Shown here: piece by piece, positions 8,717 to 16,805 of the stretch | Layout: each line of letters opens with the position of its first letter | Position numbering within the stretch: the first letter of the stretch is position 1 | Origin: Clostridium massiliamazoniense | Lineage (GTDB): Bacteria > Bacillota > Clostridia > Clostridiales > Clostridiaceae | Length of the DNA: 64,000 nucleotides | NCBI RefSeq assembly: GCF_001403635.1 | Contig: NZ_LN879467.1 | Coordinates: forward strand, 554,769 to 618,768 | Reading direction: 5' to 3' | Notes under the pieces: generated by a model | What the model saw: the letters and a program-made list of their open reading frames with translations, nothing else | Databases searched by the model: none | Told to the model about the DNA's origin: nothing | Program-made: the position numbers and the translations under genes

Positions 8717-9019
8717 TTAAATTTTTTTTATATATAAATATTTATTTTTTAATATAGTGGCGTAAATAAATAATAATAGAATACGCCATCCCTTTAACGA
8801 AGACCCACATTTAAATTCTATATTTTCATCATCTAAAATTTCAAAATTTATTTTATTACTTTTACACCAATCAAGTGTTAAATAAATTATATGATTTCCT
8901 TTTTGTATGTCTATTCTTTTTGTTTCATTGCATTTAATTTTACCATAAACTTGTCCATCTATTATAATTTTATAATTTCGCTCTGTATCAAGTAAATTAT
9001 CTCTATGTAATATTAGCAT
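8717..9019 (-). CDS. Hypothetical protein, 100 aa
   Basis: Unrecognised protein of 100 residues. The first 70 residues look beta-rich (YKIIIDGQVYGKIKCNETK and KGNHIIYLTLDWCKSNK), reminiscent of small PEGA-like surface-exposed folds. Then come CGSSLKGWRILLLFIYATIL, a likely C-terminal membrane segment, and a Lys-rich end. Minus-strand AAGGGG lies 8 bases before the ATG. The next gene on this strand begins 430 bases upstream, so it is probably transcribed alone. The beta-domain plus C-terminal anchor reading is inference from composition. Confidence 0.65.
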   Translation of the reverse strand: MLILHRDNLLDTERNYKIIIDGQVYGKIKCNETKRIDIQKGNHIIYLTLDWCKSNKINFEILDDENIEFKCGSSLKGWRILLLFIYATILKNKYLYIKKI

Positions 9020-9137
9020 GTGAAAAACCCCTTAACTATAAAAAATTAGATATACAATATAGGTTAAATAATATATTATAAAACAAAATTAAATAATTAA
9101 AATAAATTAAGCAATGACCAATAAATTAATCCACGCC

Positions 9138-9419
9138 CTAATTCTTTTTCAAAAAGCCCAGTTGAAAAAATATCCATGTAAAGTTTACTGACTTTAGGAC
9201 TAAGATTTTTTTATTTCTAAATTTATAAAGTGCTAATCTTCTTAAATTTTCTGCTAATCTCATAGTTTGCAATTCAAAGTCTTTCCCTTTTTCGACTGCA
9301 TTTTTAAATTCAATAAGTTTAATGCGTTCATCTTCAGCAGTTTGCTTATCCAAAATTAAATCATAAATTCGTTCTAATAAAATATTTTTTGACAAACATT
9401 GTTTTTCTTTCCTATTCAA
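9138..9419 (-). CDS. Hypothetical small protein
   Basis: A charged helical protein of about 93 residues, not recognised. The TTG at 9419 is preferred because AGGTGA (9425-9430, minus strand) lies 5 bases ahead; the frame is open to a GTG at 9452 that has no Shine-Dalgarno sequence. The core (TAEDERIKLIEFKNAVEKG, LQTMRLAENLRRLALYKF) reads like small phage-associated or regulatory proteins. The last 25 residues turn hydrophobic and look unrelated to the rest, which would fit a frameshifted C-terminus. Its nearness to the phage-type lysozyme suggests prophage debris; this is inference. Confidence 0.5.
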   Translation of the reverse strand: MNRKEKQCLSKNILLERIYDLILDKQTAEDERIKLIEFKNAVEKGKDFELQTMRLAENLRRLALYKFRNKKILVLKSVNFTWIFFQLGFLKKN

Positions 9420-9484
9420 GTTAATCACCTGCCTCAAAATATTTAAACTCACTGAAAGATAATTAAGTAGAAAAAATTAATATG

Positions 9485-9520
9485 ATAAGAAAGCCTAAAT
9501 TAGAGAATAGGCTTTCTTAT
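9485..9520. terminator. Perfect 13-bp inverted repeat
   Basis: ATAAGAAAGCCTA pairs perfectly with TAGGCTTTCTTAT around 10 bases. It is terminator-like in both directions, though the T tracts are short. No gene to either side clearly ends here on the + strand. Confidence 0.55.
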
Positions 9521-10178
9521 AAATGCTATTAGTTTAAATGAACAAATAAAAAAGTTGATATAATTTTATATGCAATTAAGATGTATTCAGCTACAAATAC
9601 ATTATAATACTAATAGATAAGGATAATCAATATCAATTAGTGAATGTTAATAAAAAATATATAATATTAATATAGTGTTATAAACTTTAACGAATAATAG
9701 ATTTTATGTAAAATTTAAACTATTTACTATCACAAAAAAAGCCTAGATTGGTGAGACGTAATCTAGGCTCTTTGTAATAAGGGTAAAAACTAAGAAACTC
9801 ATAGTTTTAATATTAAATAATATAAAAATGGTTGAACTTAATTATTTAATGTCCACTACAATTATATTATATTACTAATTGTAAATGTATACAATAGAAA
9901 AGGGATGCAATATTAATAGAATGTTGTTAATTTTAAGAACTAATAGATTTATTATAAATAATTACTAAAATTGTTTATATATGTAGTATGATATAGATGA
10001 TGTTATGATTAATAAATATGAAATTCTAAATGATAAAAAAACTTCTAAAGAAAGAAATTACCTCATACTATATAAAGGATATTAAAATAATAATATTATG
10101 TGAAATAGATTAATATAATTTACAATAAGAGGAGAAAAGGTAAGTGGGAAATAGTTTTTAGTTGAGGTGAGTTAAATT
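9521..10178. other. Long intergenic region with an orphan terminator
   Basis: About 660 bases of AT-rich sequence without a convincing ORF. Its one clear element is the minus-strand terminator at 9732-9776. That terminator has no annotated gene feeding it, so a short non-coding or peptide transcript initiating to its right (about 9780-9900, minus strand) is possible. Nothing else was seen. Confidence 0.4.
9732..9776 (-). terminator. Orphan minus-strand terminator
   Basis: AGCCTAGATT / AATCTAGGCT form a perfect 10-bp stem around a 10-base loop. On the minus strand it is followed by seven T residues. There is no protein gene on the minus strand for at least 400 bases to its right. Confidence 0.7.
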
Positions 10179-10922
10179 TTGATAAAAGAATGTATGAAAC
10201 CAAATTGCAGAAAGAAATATAGAGTATGTGATGAGGGATTTGGGTTAAATAATTGTAAGGTTTGTGGAGCACCACTTAGATTGATAAATGATGAGGGGAA
10301 TGAGTTAGAAAACTTTAAAGAGGAAAAATTCATAAATACTAATGAAGAGACAATTATTGATAGAACTATGATAGATAGTGATTTTACAGAAAAAATTAAT
10401 AAACTAGAAAATCAACATAATAAAGAATTAAAAAATGAGGAAAATTTTAAAAAGAGTAAGTTATCATCTAGGGAGTTAGAAATAGGTAATATTGAAAATA
10501 TAGAAGAGAAAGAAGATATAGTAGAATTTAAGGAAGAGGGTATTTTTGAAATAGATGAATTTGGCTATATCTATTTTAATATTATAAAAGAGGAAAATAG
10601 AGAATGTTCTAAAATTATTCTTTATTTAGATAACATCATACATTCCGTATTTAATTTAAAGTATGATGAAATGATAATAGGTCGTAGTGCTAAAGGGAGT
10701 AATCCAGATGTAGATTTAGCTTCTATAGATACAGATAAAATAGTTAGTAGAAAACATGCTGTGATATATAAAAGAAATAATGATTATTATATAGGAAATT
10801 TGACAGATCAAAATTATTTAGATGTAAATGGAGAGGATGTTATAAAATCTAAAGACAGGAAATTAAATAATGGGGACTTAATACTATTAAGCAAAAGATA
10901 TAAATTAAAATATATAAATTAA
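10179..10922 (+). CDS. Zinc-ribbon / FHA domain protein
   Basis: A cytosolic protein of 247 residues. The N-terminus has a cysteine-rich ribbon (Cys5, 10, 17, 26, 29; CKVCGAPL), followed by an acidic low-complexity linker (about 40-130). The C-terminus is a forkhead-associated domain (about 150-245) with the phosphothreonine-binding signature: GRSA near the first strand, SRKHAV, and an Asn in the NGEDV loop. FHA domains bind phosphothreonine peptides. The start is an unusual TTG at 10179, chosen because GAGGTGA (10164-10170) is 8 bases ahead. It is followed after 45 bases by a pseudokinase gene, which suggests a signalling pair, but the kinase that would write its ligand is not here. Confidence 0.8.
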   Translation: MIKECMKPNCRKKYRVCDEGFGLNNCKVCGAPLRLINDEGNELENFKEEKFINTNEETIIDRTMIDSDFTEKINKLENQHNKELKNEENFKKSKLSSRELEIGNIENIEEKEDIVEFKEEGIFEIDEFGYIYFNIIKEENRECSKIILYLDNIIHSVFNLKYDEMIIGRSAKGSNPDVDLASIDTDKIVSRKHAVIYKRNNDYYIGNLTDQNYLDVNGEDVIKSKDRKLNNGDLILLSKRYKLKYIN

Positions 10923-10967
10923 AAAGTTAATATAGTAATTATTTAAATGATCGCTTAGGGGGAGTTT

Positions 10968-12359
10968 ATGGGGGAAGTCTATAAAAATTCAATAGTATTA
11001 TGTGCTAGCAATAAAAATTTAAATGGTAGATGGAGTTTAATAGATAAGAATGAAGTTGTAAATGAGGAATTTACATGGATTCATAAGGAATTTCAAAAAG
11101 AGTTTAAAAGGGTTAGTACATTTTTAGGTTATGATAACTTAAAGCAGAAGGAAGTTATTATAAAAACGGTTAGATTAAGTAAAAGTAAGGATTATAAAGA
11201 ACAAAGGGAGATATTAAAAAATTATACAAAGACTTTAAATGATATAAAATCACCTTTTTTACCTCAATTATTAGATTTTTTTTATTTAAAGGAAAATAAC
11301 AACATACAATGTATTAAAAAAAATGAGCCTATGATAATTTTAGAGTATAAAAAGGGAAGGACTTTAGAAGAGGAAGTTTTAGAGGGGAAATTTAAAGAGG
11401 CAAAAAATAATGAAGCTAATATGCTTAGAATTGTAGAGATAATGAAAAAGACATTGGGCTTAAGTAAATATATAGAAGAAAAGGGATACGTTCATTTAGG
11501 AATAAGTCCAGAGCATATTATTATAGGGGAAAATGATGAAGTTAGCTTTCTAGGTTTAGGAAGAATTTGCGAAGTGAAAAATGGAGTTTTAAATTCTAAA
11601 TCAGTTAATTTTAGTAGAAGTCTTTATGGATATTCTGCTCCAGAACTAAATAATATAGAGTTTAGTTGGGGTGAAAATTCTAAACCTGCTGAAATAATTG
11701 CTTTTTCTTTAGGTGTGTTATTACATCAATTAGTTTGCGGGAGTATAAATTTTTCTAATGATTCTATAAGGGAAGGTGCTTTTTATTATCCTAATAATAA
11801 AAGTAAGGAAATAATTCTTAAGCAAAGAAATGGATATAGATTACATGATTTTTTAGAAAAACTTTGTAATCATCAGAAAGAAGAAAGATTAAAAAACTAT
11901 GAGGAAATAGAAAGCATATTAGATGAATTAACGAAGGAAAGAAATTATTATGAACTTACTAATAAGCCATTTATAGCTCCAGAAGGTGAGGAAACTATAT
12001 ATAAAAATTTAGTTGGCTATATTAGTTCATTTAATAAGGAAAGAAAGCATGGATTTGTAAGAAGTGATAAGGGTGAGGAATTTTATTTAAGGTTTAAGGA
12101 AATTGAAGAATTTAATTTAAAAAATGTTCGGGAAGGATTAGAAATTGAATTTGATGTAGTAAAAGATTCTACAGGAGAAATTTTTGTTTCTAATATAAAA
12201 GATAAAAGTTATGTTGTAATAGATGTAGAAGAAAAATATAATACTGAAGTTGAAGATGATGAGCTTGAAGAGTATTATGAATATGAAGATGAAGCGAGTG
12301 GATTAAAAGTATTTGGAGGAATACTAAGGCGTATTAGAAAGGTATTAAGTAAAAGTTAA
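10968..12359 (+). CDS. Pseudokinase fused to cold-shock-like domain
   Basis: A 463-residue fusion. Residues about 40-325 follow the Ser/Thr protein kinase fold: the ATP lysine in VIIKTV (Lys66) and the APE motif (GYSAPE, 224-226) are kept. However, the catalytic HRD is HLG (176-178), the loop reads GISPEH instead of DIKPEN, and DFG is GLG (196-198). The catalytic Asp and both metal ligands are therefore gone. Residues 348-411 resemble a cold-shock/OB domain (GYISSFNKERKHGFVRSD, EFYLRF and EGLEIEFDV match the RNP1, RNP2 and later strands). An acidic stretch (428-442) and a basic tail end it. It has no membrane span. GGGGGAG precedes the ATG. It is probably a scaffold or RNA-linked regulator working with the FHA protein upstream. 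Confidence 0.8.
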   Translation: MGEVYKNSIVLCASNKNLNGRWSLIDKNEVVNEEFTWIHKEFQKEFKRVSTFLGYDNLKQKEVIIKTVRLSKSKDYKEQREILKNYTKTLNDIKSPFLPQLLDFFYLKENNNIQCIKKNEPMIILEYKKGRTLEEEVLEGKFKEAKNNEANMLRIVEIMKKTLGLSKYIEEKGYVHLGISPEHIIIGENDEVSFLGLGRICEVKNGVLNSKSVNFSRSLYGYSAPELNNIEFSWGENSKPAEIIAFSLGVLLHQLVCGSINFSNDSIREGAFYYPNNKSKEIILKQRNGYRLHDFLEKLCNHQKEERLKNYEEIESILDELTKERNYYELTNKPFIAPEGEETIYKNLVGYISSFNKERKHGFVRSDKGEEFYLRFKEIEEFNLKNVREGLEIEFDVVKDSTGEIFVSNIKDKSYVVIDVEEKYNTEVEDDELEEYYEYEDEASGLKVFGGILRRIRKVLSKS

Positions 12360-12395
12360 ATTAAACATTGAATAGTTAGAGGGAAAATTAATTTA

Positions 12396-12452
12396 ATGGG
12401 AGGTAAAAGTTACAATATATTAGAATATGAAAGTAACTGCTTTAAAATATGA
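12396..12452 (+). CDS. Possible 18-aa leader peptide
   Basis: A short ORF (MGGKSYNILEYESNCFKI) whose TGA overlaps the ATG of the next gene as ATGA. That gene has no clear Shine-Dalgarno sequence of its own, so translation could reach it by coupling from this leader. AGAGGG lies about 12 bases before the leader ATG, which is rather far. Tentative. Confidence 0.3.
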   Translation: MGGKSYNILEYESNCFKI

Positions 12453-13285
12453 AAATAAATAGGGAAGAAAATCAAGGAAATTTATCTATAATAGAAAAAG
12501 AATTTTATTTAAAGGAAGTAGCAGTTGATAAATTTGATTCAAAGGATGAGGATTATTTAGTTATAGGAGATTTTTTAAAGGAAAATATTAAAAGTTATAA
12601 CATTGGATTTGGAATAATAGATAAGGAGAGTAGAGAAATAACATCTTCAAAAAAGTTAGATTTAATGTCTAATGAAAATATAGCTATTTTTATATATAAC
12701 TGTACCTTAGATATGAGTTCTATTTTAGGCAAAAGAATTTTTCTTAAAAATAAGAAGAATGAAGTAATATGGGTTGGAAAAATAAGATGTATTCCAAGTA
12801 AGTGTTTAAAGTTTACTGAGCATGAAGTTGGAGAATGTTATATTTGTGACAGAGTTGTGAATAAAAATACAATAGAAAATAAAGAGGATGTTGCTATAGC
12901 AACTTTAGAAGGAAATGATAAAATATTTTCTGTTTTGAATATAAAATGTAATGGAAAAGCAGATTCAGAAAAGAAATTTAAAGAAGTAGATAATGGTATT
13001 GTAGAAAAAGAAAATATTGTATCTACAGAGTTAAAACAATATATAGGAAATAGAGGAGAAGAATTAATACTAAAAATAATAAAGGATATAATAACTGAAA
13101 AATCAGTAGTAGTAAGAAATATAAAAAAATTTGATAATACTTTAGATAAATATGCAAAAATAACAATTTCAAGGGAAGAAACAGAGATAACTATAAATCA
13201 AAATAATGATACAACTACAATAATAAGTTGTGGAAGAGGAATAATAGATTTAGAAAAAATATTAATGTACACAATATCAAAATAA
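12449..13285 (+). CDS. Hypothetical protein in FHA/pseudokinase cluster
   Basis: An unrecognised soluble protein of 278 residues. It appears to have a beta-rich N-terminal half (about 1-130) with a CYIC pair near 132-135, a Lys/Glu-rich linker, and a C-terminal alpha/beta part (about 195-278: YIGNRGEELILKIIKDII, ITISREETEITINQN). It has no signal peptide or membrane span. It begins 90 bases after the pseudokinase gene with no terminator between them, so co-transcription is likely. The ATG lacks a good ribosome binding site and overlaps the stop of an 18-codon upstream ORF. A terminator follows at 13368. Its role is unknown; context ties it to the FHA protein and the pseudokinase. Confidence 0.7.
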   Translation: MKINREENQGNLSIIEKEFYLKEVAVDKFDSKDEDYLVIGDFLKENIKSYNIGFGIIDKESREITSSKKLDLMSNENIAIFIYNCTLDMSSILGKRIFLKNKKNEVIWVGKIRCIPSKCLKFTEHEVGECYICDRVVNKNTIENKEDVAIATLEGNDKIFSVLNIKCNGKADSEKKFKEVDNGIVEKENIVSTELKQYIGNRGEELILKIIKDIITEKSVVVRNIKKFDNTLDKYAKITISREETEITINQNNDTTTIISCGRGIIDLEKILMYTISK

Positions 13286-13367
13286 TTCTAATAAGAACTT
13301 TTTATATAATTTATTGTAATAATCTATCTGTTATAAGTAAGAGATAAACAGTATCATCGTTCTAGAT

Positions 13368-13429
13368 AACTTCAACTAAAGTTCAGATAAAGTTTTAATT
13401 CTATTTGAATTTTAGTTGAAGTTTATTTA
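13368..13429 (+). terminator. Terminator of FHA/pseudokinase cluster
   Basis: AACTTCAACTAAA pairs perfectly with TTTAGTTGAAGTT. A further TTCA/TGAA pairing lies inside, and a T-rich tail follows. Confidence 0.85.
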
Positions 13430-13790
13430 TTAGTAAAATATGAAAATTCAATATTTTGTATAATTGTATTTCCAATAATAAACTTTTAAACCTAATTTAT
13501 AGAATTATTGATTTTTATTTATAGAAATTTGTAATAAATTCATTATTTTTCAGTCATATATGAACAATATAATGAATATTTATTAAAATTTTATTCATTA
13601 TGCAGTATGTATAAATATTAACATAAAAAGGATAGGTGTTTCCTATGTAATTATTTAAAAAAGGTTGATATTTTTTAACTTTGTTAAAAATATCACATTG
13701 GACTTTAAGAATTAATAAGCCTAAAATTAATCTCGTAAAGGAAATTTAATTTGTTTATGGTTAATTTAACTAGAAGATGGAGGGAAAACA
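13430..13790 (+). promoter_or_regulatory. cooS upstream region with long palindrome
   Basis: This 360-base gap holds no ORF. At 13666-13695, TGATATTTTTTAAC and GTTAAAAATATCA form an almost perfect palindrome with a 3-base centre; it is too short-looped for a typical terminator and lacks a T tract, so it looks like an operator. A small ATAGG/CCTAT hairpin lies at 13632-13646. The motif TTGTTAAAAA within the palindrome recurs upstream of fdhF. The regulator is unknown; a Rex-like redox repressor is one candidate, but the match to its consensus is weak. Confidence 0.4.
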
Positions 13791-15800
13791 ATGGATAAAG
13801 AAAAAATGAACAAGCAAGAAAACCACATCCATGATCATAATCATGATCATGGACATGAGCATCATCATCATGGTGGAGTAAATGATTACTTACAAGCAGT
13901 ATCAGAATATAGAAAAACTTTTCCTAATAAACAGCAAGTTATAGAAAAGACACCAGACCCAGCTGTAAAAGAATTATTATTGCATATGGAGCAAATAGGA
14001 TGTGAAACATCATTTGATAGATTTGATGCACAACAACCACAATGTAGTTTTGGTATGGCAGGAGTTTGTTGTAAAAACTGTAGTATGGGCCCTTGTAAAA
14101 TTACTCCAAAAAGCCCAAGAGGGGTTTGTGGTGCAGATGCCGATATTATAGTATCAAGAAATATGTTAAGAGCTCTTGCAGCTGGTTCAGCAGCTCATGG
14201 TGCTCATGGAAGAGAAGTTGCTATAGCATTAAAGAAAGCAGCAGAAGGTCAATTAAATTTACCAATATGTAAAGATGTTACTTTAAAATATGCTAAGCAA
14301 TTTGAAATAGAAACTGAAGGAAGAACAATAGAAGAAATAGCTATAGATTTAGCTGATGTATTATTAGAAGACTTATCAAGACCAATGGCTGATGAATATA
14401 AATTAATTAAGTATTGTGCCCCAGAGGAAAGACAAAAAGTATGGGCTGATCTTGATATACTTCCAATAAGTGCTTATCAAGAAGTTTTTGAAGCTTTCCA
14501 TAGAACTAATGAAGGAACAGATGGAGATTGGGAAAACATAATGAAACAATTCATGAGAGTTGGACTTACTTTTGCATTCTCAGGAGTTGTTGGTGTTGCT
14601 GTAGCAACAGATTCATTATTTGGTTTACCAGAAAGACGAACTTCAAAAGTTAATGTTGGAGCATTAGAAAAGGGCTATGTAAATATAGCTGTTCACGGAC
14701 ATTTACCTATTTTAGTAAGTGAAATAGTTAAACAGGGACAAAGTGAAGAGTTTATAAATTTAGCTAAAAAACATGGAGCTAAGGGAATTAAATTCTATGG
14801 AATTTGTTGTTCAGGGCTTTCAGCTATGTACAGATATAGTGGAGTTATTCCATTATCAAATGCAGTAGGAGCAGAGTTAGTATTAGGTACTGGTGCATTA
14901 GATCTTTGGGTTGCAGATATACAAGATGTATTCCCTGGAATAATGGAAGTTGCAAAATGCTTTAAAACAACAGTTGTAACAACTAGTGATTCAGCTAGAT
15001 TACAAGGTGCAGAGCATTATGCATATGATCATGAACATTCTAATTTAAAAGATACTGAAAAAATAGCTAGAAAAATAGTTACAAGAGCTATAGAAAGTTT
15101 TGCTGAAAGAAGAGATGTACCAGTATTTATTCCACCTTATGAAGTTGATGCTGAAGTAGGATTCTCATCAGAATATGTAGTAGAAAAATACGGTAGCATG
15201 AAACCTCTATATGAAGCATTAAGAGATGGTAAGATTTTAGGTATAACAAATATGGTTGGATGTAATAACCCAAGAGTTATCTACGAAAGAGCTACAGTAG
15301 ATATAGCAAATAAATTAATTAAGAACAATGTTCTTATATTAACTAATGGTTGTGTTTCATTCCCATTATTAAAATTAGGATTCTGTAATAAAGAAGCTTT
15401 ACAAAAAACTGGAGAAGGATTAAAAGAATTTTTAGGACAAGATACACCTCCAGTATGGCATGTAGGAGAATGTATAGATAACACAAGATCAGTTGAAATA
15501 TTTGCTGGTGTTGCTGCTGAAGCTGGAAAAGCTATTAAGGATATGCCTTATGCTTTCTGTAGTCCAGAATGGTCAAATGAAAAAGGTATAGGTGCATCAT
15601 TTAGCTTTAGATTACTTGGAATAAGTTCATATCATTGTGTAATGGCACCAATTATGGGATCAGATAATGTTAAGAACTTCTTACTTGACCAAAGAGATAC
15701 ATTAGGATGCACAATGAATATAAATGTAAATCCTGATGAATTAGGAGATAAGATATTAGCAGACTTAAAAGCTAAGAGAAAAGCTTTAGGATGGAAATAA
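13791..15800 (+). CDS. cooS: Anaerobic Ni-CO dehydrogenase catalytic subunit with His-rich N-terminus
   Basis: CODH of 669 residues: interconverts CO and CO2 at a Ni-Fe-S C-cluster in the cytosol. The Cys-rich B/D-cluster region (CSFGMAGVCCKNCSMGPCKI, about residues 85-104) is intact. The later cofactor motifs HGHLPI, CCSGLS, GCNNPR, GECIDNTR and CSPEWS are also present. Unusual is residues 12-27, with ten histidines in sixteen positions, ahead of the normal start of the family and resembling nickel-storage tails of HypB/CooJ-type chaperones. No cooC, cooF or acetyl-CoA synthase genes are adjacent, so the electron partner is unknown. GGAGGG precedes the ATG. Probably monocistronic. Confidence 0.95.
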   Translation: MDKEKMNKQENHIHDHNHDHGHEHHHHGGVNDYLQAVSEYRKTFPNKQQVIEKTPDPAVKELLLHMEQIGCETSFDRFDAQQPQCSFGMAGVCCKNCSMGPCKITPKSPRGVCGADADIIVSRNMLRALAAGSAAHGAHGREVAIALKKAAEGQLNLPICKDVTLKYAKQFEIETEGRTIEEIAIDLADVLLEDLSRPMADEYKLIKYCAPEERQKVWADLDILPISAYQEVFEAFHRTNEGTDGDWENIMKQFMRVGLTFAFSGVVGVAVATDSLFGLPERRTSKVNVGALEKGYVNIAVHGHLPILVSEIVKQGQSEEFINLAKKHGAKGIKFYGICCSGLSAMYRYSGVIPLSNAVGAELVLGTGALDLWVADIQDVFPGIMEVAKCFKTTVVTTSDSARLQGAEHYAYDHEHSNLKDTEKIARKIVTRAIESFAERRDVPVFIPPYEVDAEVGFSSEYVVEKYGSMKPLYEALRDGKILGITNMVGCNNPRVIYERATVDIANKLIKNNVLILTNGCVSFPLLKLGFCNKEALQKTGEGLKEFLGQDTPPVWHVGECIDNTRSVEIFAGVAAEAGKAIKDMPYAFCSPEWSNEKGIGASFSFRLLGISSYHCVMAPIMGSDNVKNFLLDQRDTLGCTMNINVNPDELGDKILADLKAKRKALGWK

Positions 15801-15878
15801 GAAATTAGAGCATAGAATTTATAAAAAATAATATTTGTAATATTAGGCATATGTATATGCATAGTAGATTTTCATTAA

Positions 15879-16013
15879 AAAGAGGATGTATCAAATTACA
15901 GATACATCCTCTCTATCTTTTATCTAGCTATATAGATTCACCATTTGTGCCTATATAGCTATCTCGGCAGATGAAAAAAATATATTTAAAGGGAATAATT
16001 TGATACAGCTCCT
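15879..16013. repeat. Nested inverted-repeat element after cooS
   Basis: The 135-base stretch is bounded by inverted copies of an AAAG(G/A)..TGTATCAAATTA motif (left 15879-15898, right 15996-16013 reversed; 12 bp match exactly). The left arm also closes its own terminator hairpin (AGAGGATGTATC / GATACATCCTCT, 15881-15912), which would end cooS. An 11-bp perfect inverted repeat (TAGCTATATAG / CTATATAGCTA, 15925-15961) sits in the middle. It could be a MITE-like relic or a structured 3' region. The remaining bases to 16200 hold no gene. Confidence 0.5.
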
Positions 16014-16200
16014 TTAATTATTTTTAGTTTATTGAAAATTACAGAGGAGTACATTTTTATAGTGTTTTTTATTTTCTTTGCATTGGTCAGTTTCAAAGGT
16101 AAAATTTCTAAGATAAAAAAATTGATTTAAGTGAATAATATTGGTCATAGGGTAATAAAAGTATTATGAAGTTAATTATAAAATGCTGAGGAGATAGATT

Positions 16201-16716
16201 ATGAATGTTACTTCTCAAATAATTAAACTTATAATTGCATCAATAGTTGGATTTGTAGTAGGAATAGAAAGAAGCAAAAGACAAAAAACAGCTGGGGTAG
16301 GAACTTTCTCTATTATATGTATAACATCTTGTTTTTTAACCATAATGGCAGTTTATGAAATACCAAATAGTGCTGATCCATCTAGATTAATAGCAAATAT
16401 AATCACTGCTATAGGTTTTGTTGCAGGAGGTACTATTTTTACGGTAGGAATAGGAAAGTCTATTAAGGTAAGTGGATTAACCACAGGTGCTGAAATATTT
16501 TCAGTGGCTTCTCTTGGAATAGGAGTGGGATTAGGCTTATATGAAATAGTAATAACTGTAGTTATTTTAATTGAGATTAATATATATTTCGCTAAATTGA
16601 CAAAGAAACATTATAAAAGGAAAAAGGGTAAAAAGGTGAAAAGCGCTATTGAGGTAATTTCGGATGAGGGTTTAGAGGAAAGTTCCAGTGAGGAAGATGA
16701 AGAAGAATTAAATTAA
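16201..16716 (+). CDS. MgtC/SapB family membrane protein
   Basis: A protein of 171 residues with four or five membrane spans, matching the MgtC/SapB membrane domain: VGIERSKRQKTAGVGTF, then DPSRLIANIITAIGFVAGGT and GLTTGAEIF. In Salmonella, MgtC modulates the F-ATPase and Mg2+ stress; here only the family is clear. The soluble C-terminal ACT-like domain of long MgtC proteins is absent. It is replaced by a basic stretch then an acidic Ser/Glu tail (about 140-171). GAGGAG lies 7 bases before the ATG. It is monocistronic, ending at the terminator at 16767. Confidence 0.88.
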   Translation: MNVTSQIIKLIIASIVGFVVGIERSKRQKTAGVGTFSIICITSCFLTIMAVYEIPNSADPSRLIANIITAIGFVAGGTIFTVGIGKSIKVSGLTTGAEIFSVASLGIGVGLGLYEIVITVVILIEINIYFAKLTKKHYKRKKGKKVKSAIEVISDEGLEESSSEEDEEELN

Positions 16717-16766
16717 AGATTAAAGCCTATAAAAACTTAAGGTGTTTTAAAAGAAGTGTCTAATAA

Positions 16767-16797
16767 AAAACCACGCTCAGAAAAAAGCGTGGTTTTA
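16767..16797. terminator. Bidirectional terminator
   Basis: AAAACCACGCT / AGCGTGGTTTT form a perfect 11-bp stem between two convergent genes, mgtC-like and cax. Confidence 0.9.
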
Positions 16798-16805
16798 ATG
16801 TGATG

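Noticed and set aside
9150-9175. CCCAGTTG stretch resembling half of a VirR box
   Set aside because: Only one half-like match lacking the TNCAC end, no second copy at the proper spacing, and inside a coding frame.
13681-13697. Rex operator upstream of cooS
   Set aside because: One half (TTGTTAA) matches but the other matches only about 4 of 7 positions; kept only as a weak possibility within a finding.
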